64,000 bases of DNA from Phialophora verrucosa. Lineage: Eukaryota > Ascomycota > Eurotiomycetes > Chaetothyriales > Herpotrichiellaceae. Made by a program: the position numbers and the translations under genes. The notes under the pieces were generated by a model, which was not told the origin of the DNA, made no database searches, and was given only the letters and a program-made list of their open reading frames with translations. The stretch lies in contig MSED01000003.1 in assembly GCA_002099365.1 (NCBI GenBank), forward strand, positions 3,693,552-3,757,551. Direction: 5' to 3'. Shown here in pieces: positions 44,811 to 54,783 of this stretch. Each line of letters begins with the position of its first letter. Positions within the stretch are counted from its first letter, which is position 1.

Positions 44811-46631
44811 ATGCATCTCCACCAATACGTGCCGCGAGTGGCAGTGGTTGCGAGCTTGCTCGGTAGCCTCGTCGATGCTGTTGCCGTCAACCCGCTCCCA
44901 GCGCCGCAGAACATCACTTGGGGTAGTTCAGGACCTCTATCTATAGCAGGGTACTTGGTCTTGAACTCGCAGGCCAGCCAGGTCGTCAATGATGCTTGGG
45001 CCCGCGCGTGGAACACCATCAACACATTGAAATGGGTCCCTGCCGCTGTTGAATCCCCCATTGCCTCCTATCCGCCTTTCCCAACAGCCACGCCGTCGTC
45101 CAGGATCAAACGGTGGGCCTCGTATTTGAGCCAAATCGACCTCACCATCGCCGACACTTCAGCCGACCTTCAACACGGTGTGGACGAGTCATACAGCATC
45201 GACATCACGTCAAATTCCTCGGCTGTCAGCATCACCGCGCAGACAGCGTGGGGCGCCCTGCATGCATTCACCACCTTGCAGCAGCTGATTATCTCCGACG
45301 GACAGGGCGGTCTCATGATTGAGCAACCCGTGTCCATCACGGACGCTCCACTCTATCCCTACCGGGGAGCAATGATCGACTCGGGGCGAAACTTCATCAG
45401 CATCCCGAAAATCTGCGAACAGATCGACGGCATGGCGCTTTCGAAGATGAATGTTCTCCACTGGCATATCGTGGACGCTCAGTCGTGGCCTCTCCAGATC
45501 AACACTTACCCGCAAATGACTCAAGGTGCGTATTCTGCCAAACAGGTCTACTCGCAAGACGACATCAAAGCCATCATCGCCTATGCGCGAGCTCGTGGCG
45601 TCCGAATCATCCCTGAGATTGATATGCCCGGCCACGCATCCGAGGGATGGACCGCAGTTGATCCCAGTATCGTTGCCTGTGCAAATTCCTGGTGGTCGAA
45701 CGATGTTTGGGACTACCATACGGCCGTGGAACCTAATCCGGGGCAGCTCGACATTCTGAACAACAAAACGTATGAAGTCGTCAAGAACGTGTACACCGAG
45801 CTGTCTGCCCTATTCGCCGACGATATCTTCCACGTCGGTGGCGACGAGATACAAGTGGGCTGCTACAACTTCAGCACTTTGGTGCAAGAGTATTTCGTGC
45901 AGAACTCGTCCCGAACATACGATGATCTGTTGCAAATCTGGGTCGATAAGGCCATCCCAATCTTCAACTCCGTCTCCAACAAGCGATTGATGATGTGGGG
46001 CGACGTATTGCTCAATACGCCACATGCGAACAATCTCCCCAAGAACGTCATCGTCCAAGCATGGAACAATGGTCTACAAGACATTGACAATGCTACCAAG
46101 CTAGGCTACGACGTGGTAGTCTCATCTTCAGATTTCCTGTATTTGGACTGCGGCTTCGGGGGCTGGGTGGGCAACGACCCGCGGTATAATGAAATGGTCA
46201 ATCCCAACGTCTCCGTCCCAAACTTCAATTACCTGGGCTCTGGCGGTTCGTGGTGCGCGCCGTACAAGACCTGGCAACGGATCTACGACTACGACTTCAC
46301 TTTGAACCTGACGGACGCGCAGAAGAGCCACGTCCTCGGCGCGGAGGTGCCCCTCTGGTCTGAACAAGTCGATGACACGGTGATTTCCTCCAAGATGTGG
46401 CCCCGAGCTGCAGCACTGGCTGAACTCACCTGGTCGGGCAACACGGATCCCACCACGGGGATCAAGAGGACCACGCAAATGACGCAGCGGATCCTGAATT
46501 TCCGAGAATATCTCGTTGCGAATGGGGTGCAGGCGGCGCCGTTGATGCCGAAATACTGTCTGCAGCATCCGCACGCTTGTGATTTGTACGCAAACCAGAC
46601 AGCGCTGGCCGAGTACGCGACGTCGCAATGA
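44811..46631 (+). CDS. Secreted beta-N-acetylhexosaminidase, GH20
   Basis: Single-exon gene for 606 residues, the usual length of fungal NagA-type enzymes. It removes terminal GlcNAc/GalNAc from chitobiose and other chitin oligomers outside the cell. A signal peptide (about residues 1-23) is followed by a pro-region and the GH20b domain (YSIDITSNSSAVSITAQTAW). The catalytic TIM barrel then gives YRGAMIDSGRNFI, KMNVLHWHIVDAQSWPLQ, IIPEIDMPGHA, DIFHVGGDEIQ with the Asp-Glu catalytic pair near residues 345-346, VIVQAWN, and GAEVPLWSEQVDD. Many N-glycosylation sequons are present, as expected for a secreted enzyme. Cys pairs near the C-terminus (KYCLQHPHACDLY) match the fungal type. It is flanked by intergenic DNA on both sides and shows no operon-like context. 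Confidence 0.96.
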   Translation: MHLHQYVPRVAVVASLLGSLVDAVAVNPLPAPQNITWGSSGPLSIAGYLVLNSQASQVVNDAWARAWNTINTLKWVPAAVESPIASYPPFPTATPSSRIKRWASYLSQIDLTIADTSADLQHGVDESYSIDITSNSSAVSITAQTAWGALHAFTTLQQLIISDGQGGLMIEQPVSITDAPLYPYRGAMIDSGRNFISIPKICEQIDGMALSKMNVLHWHIVDAQSWPLQINTYPQMTQGAYSAKQVYSQDDIKAIIAYARARGVRIIPEIDMPGHASEGWTAVDPSIVACANSWWSNDVWDYHTAVEPNPGQLDILNNKTYEVVKNVYTELSALFADDIFHVGGDEIQVGCYNFSTLVQEYFVQNSSRTYDDLLQIWVDKAIPIFNSVSNKRLMMWGDVLLNTPHANNLPKNVIVQAWNNGLQDIDNATKLGYDVVVSSSDFLYLDCGFGGWVGNDPRYNEMVNPNVSVPNFNYLGSGGSWCAPYKTWQRIYDYDFTLNLTDAQKSHVLGAEVPLWSEQVDDTVISSKMWPRAAALAELTWSGNTDPTTGIKRTTQMTQRILNFREYLVANGVQAAPLMPKYCLQHPHACDLYANQTALAEYATSQ

Positions 46632-47211
46632 CTACAGGAGGTTGCGGCGGTACCGGTTCGTAGCGAGGATTGGAACGATGCCGAGCATGACAGTTGCCCT
46701 TGGCTGATGAGAGATGTGTTCGTCTGGGCCACCACGTGCCGGAGCACGGAACACGGCGTGAAAATGCAAATGCAATGAGAATCTGTTTCAGGAATTGCTT
46801 GACCCACGATAACAAAGTGAGCGTTCGAGTTTTGTCCCTTGTAAGCGCAACAGTCGGCGTCGATGTATCTTCCGAGAAAGGCCGGGGACACATGCCATGT
46901 CCATTCTCCGAGATCGGCTCGGGTCAGATTTCGAGACGCACGACATTGCATGCCGTTTCCCCAACTTTTGCTCTAATCCGAGGTGAGGCGATCGAGAACG
47001 ACTCGTTCATGAGGGGTAGGCGCTGTACGCTCGGCCTTTCAGATCCCAAGATACGAGTATTGATCACGGAGCAACTAGTATTTATCGTGATTATGTGCTA
47101 TTAGATTGCAAGTGTTACTGATCCCGCCGCCGCTGCTCGTTGATACACGCACACACTCACACAATATCCGCGAGATAAGGACTATTACCTGTAGAGGAAA
47201 CGAATCACGAA
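46632..47211. other. Intergenic
   Basis: 3' flank of the GH20 gene and promoter of the PrpD-family gene. No gene was found; a frame at 46694-47104 has no motif. Confidence 0.5.
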
Positions 47212-48729
47212 ATGGGCTCCATCGACACCACCAATGCCGACGCCCTCAACGGCACACATAAAACCGAGAGCCCAATCCCCCCTGTAACAGAGATCCTGGC
47301 CTCCTTTGTCGCCGACGCCCCATCCCATATCTCAGACTACCTGACGCCCCAAGTCCGGACCCGGCTCAAGGAATTCATCCTCGACTACATCGGGGTGACC
47401 CTCGCGGCCACACAATCGTGCGAGTCGACCCCGGCCTTCCTGGCCGCGGTCAAGGCACTAGGAGGCGGCGTGCCCAGCAGCAGCAGCAGCACCGGACCGG
47501 CGGTGAAGGACGACGCCGCCGCCGCCTGCACGGTGCTCGGCGTCGGCAAGGCCTTCACGCGACAGTACGCGGGCCTGCTGAACGCGGCGCTGGGCCACTC
47601 GCTCGACTTTGACGACACGTACGCCAAGGGCACGCTGCACGCGGGCGTGACGGCCATCGCGGCGGGGTTGGCGCAGGCCGAATCACAACCTCACGGGGCA
47701 GACAATACCACCGACCTCTTCCTCCTCGCCGTCGCGACCGGCTACGAAATCACATGCCGGCTTGGGGCGCTGCTCGGGCCCGAAGCGTACGCGCGCGGCT
47801 TCCACAACACCAGCACGGCGGGCATCTTCGGCGCGGTGGCCACGGTGGCGGTGCTCAAGCGGCTGCCCGCGGCGGCGGTGCGCAACGCCTTCGGCCTCGC
47901 GGGCAGCAAGGCCGCCGGGTCGATGCAGTACCTGGCCAACGGCAGCTGGAACAAGCGCCTCCACCCGGGGTTCGCGGTGCACGACGCGTTCGTGTGCGTG
48001 GCGCTGGCCGAGGCCGGCGTGCTCGGCGCGGCCAACATCTTCGAGGGCTCCATGGGCTTTCTGCACGCCTACACGCCCCGCGACTGCCGCCGTGGTGTCT
48101 TTGACCTGAACTGGCTGACCGAGGGGCTCGGGCAAAGGTGGGAGTTCCTGGCCACGAGCCTCAAGCCCTTCCCGGCGTGCCGCATGACGCACGGCTTCAT
48201 CGAGCACGCGTGCAAGCTGGGCGTGCCGGCCGGGTATGCGCGCTCGGCGAGCGACGTCCGGCGCATCACGCTGAGCCTGAGCCCCGCCAACGTGCTGGTC
48301 GTCGGCGCCCGCATCCCCAACAAACTGCACCCGGGGAACATGGTCGACGCGCAGTTCAGCGCCTACTTCACCACCGCGAATTCCTTCCTGTACGGCGACG
48401 CCGGCGGCGTGCGGTGCTATGAGCCCGATCGGCTGTCCGACGCCCAGATCCGCGACCTCAGCGACAAGATCGTCTGCGAGGCGGACGAGGGGATCACCGA
48501 GTTCGGATCGCGCATCAGGGTCGAGTACGTCGACGGAGCGGTCAGGGAGGTCGATATCCCCGTGCCGCTGGGCGAGGTCGGTCGGCCGTTTGGGAGGGAA
48601 CTGGTCGAGCGCAAGTTCAGGGGCCTGGTCGAGCCGGTCGTGGGCCAGGAGAGGGCCAGCGCCATCGTGAGCGCCGTGGATGAGATTGAGCGGTATTCCG
48701 TGGTGGAGCTGTTGGGGATGTTGCGTTGA
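47212..48729 (+). CDS. MmgE/PrpD family protein
   Basis: Single-exon gene for 505 residues of the MmgE/PrpD family, which includes 2-methylcitrate dehydratase and cis-aconitate decarboxylase. Family features: LKEFILDYIGVTLAA, FTRQYAGLLNAALGHSLDFDDTY (conserved HxxDFDD, active-site region), LHAGVTAIAAGLA, ATGYEITCRLG, RGFHNTSTAGIFGAVA, FGLAGSKAAGSMQYL, KRLHPGFAVHDAF, and SLKPFPACRMTHGFIEHA. The first 40 residues are variable with no clear mitochondrial leader. The sequence is strongly GC-biased at third positions, much more so than neighbouring genes, and as a result has a 371-codon antisense shadow. No itaconate-cluster partners (mitochondrial carrier, MFS exporter) flank it, so cis-aconitate decarboxylase activity is only one option. 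Confidence 0.92.
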   Translation: MGSIDTTNADALNGTHKTESPIPPVTEILASFVADAPSHISDYLTPQVRTRLKEFILDYIGVTLAATQSCESTPAFLAAVKALGGGVPSSSSSTGPAVKDDAAAACTVLGVGKAFTRQYAGLLNAALGHSLDFDDTYAKGTLHAGVTAIAAGLAQAESQPHGADNTTDLFLLAVATGYEITCRLGALLGPEAYARGFHNTSTAGIFGAVATVAVLKRLPAAAVRNAFGLAGSKAAGSMQYLANGSWNKRLHPGFAVHDAFVCVALAEAGVLGAANIFEGSMGFLHAYTPRDCRRGVFDLNWLTEGLGQRWEFLATSLKPFPACRMTHGFIEHACKLGVPAGYARSASDVRRITLSLSPANVLVVGARIPNKLHPGNMVDAQFSAYFTTANSFLYGDAGGVRCYEPDRLSDAQIRDLSDKIVCEADEGITEFGSRIRVEYVDGAVREVDIPVPLGEVGRPFGRELVERKFRGLVEPVVGQERASAIVSAVDEIERYSVVELLGMLR

Positions 48730-49249
48730 TGGGCTGGCTGGCTGCGTGGACCTATATACCGTAGCATGGATGCGTCCTGAGCATTGTCGGGCGGACACCA
48801 GTATGGCAAGGCTTGAAATAGACTGTGTATCTTTGGGCGGCCACTACTTGCTGAGATGATTTCTCACTGATTACTTACCACTCAATACGGTACCTCATAC
48901 CTCTGCCGTGCAGACTCGTAGTCAACCATGGCGGCCCAGGATAGAACGGGAAGACGGCGGCGGCGACACATGCGATGACAGTACTTTGTACTCATACTCA
49001 CTTTTCTTCACTTTTCTCCTTCCATACCATATTGTACAGTCTAGTGAAACATCACGCGCCCTCTTAAGGTCGACTCAAACTCCAGACACCATACTCAAGA
49101 TGCATCCCAACCAGTCTGATCCAGGCGAACCCACCATATCATTCGCTCGAAATCTTAGTTTCGCTTTTCTTTCTTCTTAGCCCATCTGCTCGGGTCGACT
49201 TTGTCCGTGCCTTCCTTGGTCAGTGTGTGCTCCTATGTGCCTCGATGCT
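48730..49249. other. Intergenic between convergent genes
   Basis: 3' regions of the PrpD-family gene and UNG. Nothing recognisable. Confidence 0.5.
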
Positions 49250-50564
49250 TCAGGCCTTTTCCTTCTGCGCCTTTGCCTCTGCCTCTGCCTCCGCCTCTTC
49301 GGCGTCTGCTTCCGCCTGGGCAATCTGCTCCATGGCAGCAAGCGCGTCTTCATCATCAGCGCCGTCAAACTCGTCGTCGCCGTCGTCTCCTTCGACCGCA
49401 TCGGCCACACTCTTCTCTGTGTCCTTCTTCTCGGCCAACTCGGTAGCAGGCCCGTCCTTTTGTGGCTCTTTCTTCTGCGTCTCTGTCACTTGCACCGGCT
49501 CGTTCATCTCCGGCGCTTTAATTGGATGCTGGACGTTCAAGTCCCAATTAATCACGCCCTCGGTCCCGTATCGCGACTCTAGCCACTCGTTCGTCTTTCT
49601 AAAGTGCCCGCAGTCGAAGAAGCCCTTGTGCGCGCTCAATGGGGAGGGATGCACACTCTTCAACACCAGATGGCGCGCTCCGCTGATCTTTTCGCATCGT
49701 TTTTGCGCGGGAGAACCCCACGCCAGGAAGACAACGCCGCGCGTGCGCAGCCTAACGACCGTGTCGATGACCTTTTGCGTGAACTTCTCCCATCCGTGGC
49801 CGGCGTGCGAGTTGGCTTGGCCGGCCCGCACGGTCAAGCACGTGTTAAGGAGTAAGACGCCTTGGTCCGCCCAGGGGGTGAGCAGACCGCCGTTCTTGGG
49901 TGGCGGGCTGAAAGTAGGGTATTCTTTCTTGATGGCTTGGTAGATGTTCTTCAGGGAGGGAGGTGCTGGGGTCGGGGGGCGCACGGAGAAACACAGGCCG
50001 TGGGCTTGGTTGTGGCCGTGGTAAGGGTCCTGGCCGAGGATGACGACGCGCACTTTGTGCAGCGGACAGTGGCGGGACCTGGAACGGATCCTGTCAGCAT
50101 TTGTGTGTTTCGGATGGGGTTGTTCATGACCACGGCCATGTCTATCTCCAGCGCGGCGCAGCGCAGCACAGAACATACCAGCTGTAGACGTCCTCCAAGG
50201 GCGGGTAGATCTTCTGCTTCGAATCGATCTCTTTCTGCAGAAAGCGCTTCAATTCCAGGAAGCCCGGCGTCAGGACCTCGTCCTTTAATACGGCCAGCCA
50301 GCTGGGGTCGAGGGTGTCAATCTCCAACTTGAGGAGCTTCCTCTGTTCGTCGCTCAGCCCAGCTACCCATTTGTCCTTGTCGAACTTCACGGGTGGCGGT
50401 TCGGCAACCGCGGCAGCAGCTCCATTAGTGAGTGAGACGGGCTTCCCGCCACCTGCGGGAGTGACTTTAGGGGTGCCGAAGAACGAAGTCAAGTCGGCAT
50501 TCTTCTTGGGCTTCTTGGGATCGTTGGATGACGTGACGGGTGGATTTTTCCGTTTGAAAGACAT
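49250..50564 (-). CDS. UNG1: Uracil-DNA glycosylase, family 1
   Basis: Base-excision repair enzyme of 404 residues that removes uracil from DNA in nucleus and mitochondria. The N-terminal leader has KRK and PKKPKK nuclear signals and then NADLTSFFG, close to a PCNA-binding PIP box (Gln replaced by Asn). The catalytic core has VVILGQDPYHG with the water-activating Asp near 146, AHGLCFSV, VLLLNTCLTV, VVFLAWGSPAQ, and SVHPSPLSAHKGF with the catalytic His loop. One intron, 50079-50178, splits the Trp codon of VYSWSRH. The last 60 or so residues, from about TETQKKEPQ, form a highly charged Glu/Ala/Asp tail absent from most relatives. The start at 50564 gives the nuclear-type protein; an in-frame ATG at 50657 would add a basic, acid-free leader (see findings). 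Confidence 0.95.
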
Positions 50565-51270
50565 GACAGATGACGCGTGGTACAGGTGTAACGAAACACA
50601 AGGCGACAAAGGGAGAATTGACGCAACACGACGAGGGGACGGTCGAGAACACAGCATACACGGGGAGACGGGCTGTCTTTGACAGTAGCAAGTACCTCGC
50701 CGTGCTCGTACAGGTGAAAGTGACGGTGCCTGCACAAATCTGGGGAAGACGCGCTCCAGATTCAGACTTACGTCACGTCGCGTCCAGCGCGTTTAGCGAG
50801 CCAGCCTTGCCAGGCACCAGCGCCTTCAGCCTTGCCTTGATCAGACTGGGAGATCACGGAGGCTGATGCTCCGGTTCTGTCCTCCGTATGAAAGGGCTTG
50901 CTGAGGGAGTCACTAGTACCAGAAGACAAATGATACTCCAAGTTACAGAGAGGACTGAGCATTAGCAGTGCCCGTCAATTACCTTTCATTTCCGGAATGA
51001 CTGGGGTGCGATGGGCCGGGTCTTATGCGTATCCATACTGGAAGTTACAGGAGCCGGGCATTCCTTCGTCATGCCTGTACTCACGCTAAAGAGTTAGTTT
51101 CATTCGTAGAGAGCGCCGGGCCACCCCTTGGCCTTTTCCCATCAATTGTCCTGTCCCACTCGGGTATATCGTCATTCCCCATATCGTGGAAGCCATCCAA
51201 GGCCCGCAAGCGCATAACAGAAAGTGTGGGTTTGTTCAAAGTGATACATGAATCATCACCGAGCATCTGC
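50565..51270. other. Intergenic, UNG promoter side
   Basis: This holds the UNG 5' region, including the upstream in-frame leader at 50565-50657, and the 3' region of the Med14 gene. No other gene is visible. Confidence 0.5.
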
Positions 51271-54200
51271 TCAATCCAAGGTGATGACATCCTTGCCCTG
51301 CGAGTTTCTAGCGTTCATTTTCGCATTACCGGGCGCTGGTCTGCCACCGGGCGCATTCAGCGGAGGCCGTTGCAGCTTCATGTTGGCACCATTGGACATG
51401 GCATTATTCGCAGCCGGCTGCTGCCTGCCTGGGGGTCCTTTCGCTGCACCGGGGCCTCTGTTGGTGGTTCCATTGGCCACGCTGGAGTTGTTCGCATTCG
51501 GATTCGCCTGAGCTCCTTTGCCCTTGTTCGAATCCTGTTTGCTGACTCCGTTGCCCACGGCCACCTTAGCTTGTTTGGCCCAATTCCATACAACATCATG
51601 CAGCGCGTTGAGTAAAGGCTCCGGACGATCAACCGTGCACCACGCTCCTTTATCCAGCAAAAACCATTTGCATTGTCTTTCTGTCCGTTGAGAGAAGATC
51701 TCCTGTTTGACCTTCGCTGCGAGTTCGGGTGACGTGTAAGATGGTCTAGAGTACGACTGGAACTCGTCGAGTGCTGGGCGCACGAGCCAGCCTGTTATCC
51801 CAGAATGGTTGACTTCTGACAAGACCTCAAAACGCGCAAGCAGCTGTGGGGGTGAGTCATTTTTGCTGTCGTCGGGCGCTTGTCCAGCGGCCGTGAAGTA
51901 CTGAACAGCGAACTGTGTCTCACTCCTGGCAAGAACGTGCATTCGCAAGGAATCTTCTGGCTCCGCCAAAGGTAGCTGCTCGTCCGCCTTGCTCGAAAGT
52001 CCATGCCTCTGCTGGAGCGAGTGTAAGATAGTCAATAGTGGGAGGGTCGCCGTTAACGAGGTGAGCAGATTGCGCATCGTCGTGGCAAATGGTGCTCGAT
52101 TTGCTGCAAACGTCTTGGCGTAGACTTGCGACAGGATCTGATGTGGGTTCCCTCGGGGTGGGAAAAACTCAAGTCGGGGTGCTGGGCTTCCGCTGGGGAA
52201 AATAATATCCAGACCGAGCTCGGTAGGTGGTTCTTGGTGATATACCAGCGAGATTGTCGCGTTGGATATTTTCTTCAACTTCAATCCTAGGAGACAATGG
52301 ATTTGCTCCACAGTCGACACCACCTTTTCCAAATCCAGGACTTTGGCAACAATCTGCGGGATCGCCGCCTCCACCATTGCCGTCTCCACTCGAATAGTGA
52401 CCATTCGGTCTTCACGGTTGAGGTTGACCCCAGGATCGAGGACGGATTTGTCCAAATGCCCGAGCACGTCTGAGCTGGCTTGACTCTGATACTGAGCGAC
52501 CGTCATGACCCGAAGGCCCGAACGATCTACTCCACCGAACCGCACTTGAATATTCCTCTGCAGACTTGCATTTTTGGCCAGGAGCTCGCTCGCTTTTTGT
52601 ACTATGAATGAGCCTTCAGTTGCGCCTGTTGGCACAGATTGCCTTGAAGGCAAAGGTCTGGCCATATCCAGATCGAAAGAGAGTTCTGGTAACTCGTAGT
52701 GGCTGCCGAACGCTGGAAATGGTCTTAGGCCAAATTTCTCCTTCTTCTCTGTGAAAATGTCTGCGTTGCGCTGGAGACAGATCAAACCCATAGAGTAGTC
52801 TGCAAGACGATCGAAGTACGCCGACGACAAATCTTCCTTGACCTCGATCCTCTGGCTGCGAAGGACTTTGTAACGTGTCTGAGGGTCGGATGCACCGACG
52901 GGGACTTGTTGTAATAGCCACCAATGGTCGCCATCCTGGCCATGTGTGACCGCCAGAGAATACTGCAGCACCCATTGACTTTGACGGAACATATTGATCC
53001 TCACCACTGGCCGCCCAAACAACGACTTGACCTCCGCTTGGGTGAACTTGAAAGACCGTAGGGCTTCCCACTTGGTGCCTGAGATGCCTGCAAGGACCGC
53101 ACTCTCGCTGACACTGCACCTGAAGTTGAGCAACTTCGAAACAACCTCATCTGCAACAGATTGAACTCGGTTGACTTCGAACTGCAGCCGTTCCGTACGT
53201 TCGGTAACAGGACTCATCATGATCAGCCCTGTCACAGAATCCACCTTCAGCTGGAGCTGTGACGAGCGAGATGTCTGCATCACCAAGGAGCACATTTCTG
53301 GGTCGTCGTGCGATAGTGACTGCTCCAGAGAGAGTTCGCCATTGGCAAATAGCGGTGTAGATACTAGTTTCTCATACATGGTGTCGAGGATTTGGGTCGA
53401 ATGTTGTGCAATCACTTGTCGGAGAATGCTTTCGAAACAGAGCACTGACTCATTGAGATGCAATCGCAAGCAGTCGGCTCTCTTGCCATGCCAAGTGCAC
53501 TTTATCTCAAGTGAGGAGTGTGGTTCCAAGTCTCCAGGCCTCTGTTTGCCTCGACCGCTGGCTATACCAATTTCGACCCAGCTTTTCCCAGCATGTCTCT
53601 CAGACCAGTATTGTACGACCAGGTTTCGACGGATAAGCTCGACTCGCAAATTGCCCACCCATTGATTCCGGGATAACTCAATGGCTTGCTTGTGGAACTC
53701 GGCCAATTTGTACGATAACGTGAGTTCATGGAGAAACTCGTAGCATCTCCCTAGGCCGCCCTGGTCAATGTTGGAATTCGCAAGAAGCTCGATCTCGGAT
53801 TGTAGCCGGTCCGGTAAATGAGGACATGGCTGGAAGGAGAGCCGGAAATCTACCATCCGGAAAGGCGACTCTAAGCTCTCGTCCAACGTGGAGAGGTCCA
53901 ACTCGAACTCATTCGGGACATTGAACGTGGCGCGGCCATCGTGGACTCGAAAATTCCGCAACTCAGAGGGTAATTTGTCGGATAACGCCAACTTCACACT
54001 CAGCGCCTGATTCAGTGACTTGAGTACTCGGAGTATTTGCTTTGTAGACAAATCGGCTTGGGCACTGTATCCCAGCCGCGGAAAGTTGCTCACTCTACCT
54101 CTCGACAACACCTCGGCGGCCGTCTTGAGATCCGGGTTAGGGATTTGAAAATTTGGGGATTCCTGTTTCAATGTGGCCATCGAAGCGATGGCTTCCCAGT

Positions 54201-54783
54201 AGGCTTGCCGGCGTAGCATTAGCCAGTAATTGATTGAGATGGTCTTGCTGACCTCGTCCACGTTTTTGCTCCATTGCAATAAGACCAGCAGTTTGATGAA
54301 GTCTGCCTTTTGCTCATTCGCAAATTTGAAGATTTTATCTTTCTTATCCAGGTTTGTTTTTGACTGGTTATTCGTCAATCCGTTTGGCATGAGTTTCGCC
54401 TGATCAGGGGGAATATCCGGCACGGAGAGAGAAGCCAACTGTTCAACGAGATCTGATAGACCATTCCAGCACGTCTGTGAAGCTCGGCTGATGAGCGCAG
54501 CCATTGGCAAGTAGCTTTCTTGAGAGATAAGCGACAGAATCTCCGCCGGTGCATGGGTTTGACTACTCGCAACATTGTGACCCGCGCCGCCATTAGGCCG
54601 CTGGCTGGACCCGGCGTCTCCATTTTCTTCACGATCGATGGACAGTGGAGGGGGAGGAGGGGGCAGATTTTGAGGCAGCGATCCTGGTTTCAGTGGATTG
54701 GGGCTTGAGGGAGAATCTGTGACGTTCTGATGGATGCCATTTGCGGTGTGCGCTCCATTGACCGCGGGCCTTTCCCCGTTCAT
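51271..54783 (-). CDS. MED14: Mediator complex subunit 14
   Basis: Uninterrupted 1170-residue scaffold subunit (yeast Rgr1) that links head, middle and tail modules of Mediator in the nucleus. After a Pro/Asn-rich leader, the conserved Med14 N-terminal domain begins at AEILSLISQESYLPMAALIS and SQTCWNGLSDLVEQLASLSV. It continues through KFANEQKADFIKLLVLLQWS, INYWLMLRRQAYWEAIASM and KLALSDKLPSELRNFRVHDG, a very typical run for fungal Med14. The C-terminal tail is low-complexity, with Asn/Gly/Pro-rich repeats ending QGKDVITLD. The ATG at 54783 (MNGERPAVNG) is the first in frame; four preceding codons from a TTG have no support. The length and single-exon structure match euascomycete relatives. 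Its start faces the large promoter gap before ATG22. Confidence 0.95.
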   Translation of the reverse strand: MNGERPAVNGAHTANGIHQNVTDSPSSPNPLKPGSLPQNLPPPPPPLSIDREENGDAGSSQRPNGGAGHNVASSQTHAPAEILSLISQESYLPMAALISRASQTCWNGLSDLVEQLASLSVPDIPPDQAKLMPNGLTNNQSKTNLDKKDKIFKFANEQKADFIKLLVLLQWSKNVDEVSKTISINYWLMLRRQAYWEAIASMATLKQESPNFQIPNPDLKTAAEVLSRGRVSNFPRLGYSAQADLSTKQILRVLKSLNQALSVKLALSDKLPSELRNFRVHDGRATFNVPNEFELDLSTLDESLESPFRMVDFRLSFQPCPHLPDRLQSEIELLANSNIDQGGLGRCYEFLHELTLSYKLAEFHKQAIELSRNQWVGNLRVELIRRNLVVQYWSERHAGKSWVEIGIASGRGKQRPGDLEPHSSLEIKCTWHGKRADCLRLHLNESVLCFESILRQVIAQHSTQILDTMYEKLVSTPLFANGELSLEQSLSHDDPEMCSLVMQTSRSSQLQLKVDSVTGLIMMSPVTERTERLQFEVNRVQSVADEVVSKLLNFRCSVSESAVLAGISGTKWEALRSFKFTQAEVKSLFGRPVVRINMFRQSQWVLQYSLAVTHGQDGDHWWLLQQVPVGASDPQTRYKVLRSQRIEVKEDLSSAYFDRLADYSMGLICLQRNADIFTEKKEKFGLRPFPAFGSHYELPELSFDLDMARPLPSRQSVPTGATEGSFIVQKASELLAKNASLQRNIQVRFGGVDRSGLRVMTVAQYQSQASSDVLGHLDKSVLDPGVNLNREDRMVTIRVETAMVEAAIPQIVAKVLDLEKVVSTVEQIHCLLGLKLKKISNATISLVYHQEPPTELGLDIIFPSGSPAPRLEFFPPRGNPHQILSQVYAKTFAANRAPFATTMRNLLTSLTATLPLLTILHSLQQRHGLSSKADEQLPLAEPEDSLRMHVLARSETQFAVQYFTAAGQAPDDSKNDSPPQLLARFEVLSEVNHSGITGWLVRPALDEFQSYSRPSYTSPELAAKVKQEIFSQRTERQCKWFLLDKGAWCTVDRPEPLLNALHDVVWNWAKQAKVAVGNGVSKQDSNKGKGAQANPNANNSSVANGTTNRGPGAAKGPPGRQQPAANNAMSNGANMKLQRPPLNAPGGRPAPGNAKMNARNSQGKDVITLD

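Noticed and set aside
47212..48729. Itaconate gene cluster around the PrpD-family gene
   Set aside because: No mitochondrial tricarboxylate carrier or MFS itaconate exporter lies next to it.
47683..48798. 371-codon open frame antisense to the PrpD-family gene
   Set aside because: GC-rich third positions create antisense open frames; the composition is Arg/His/Gly-rich without motifs.
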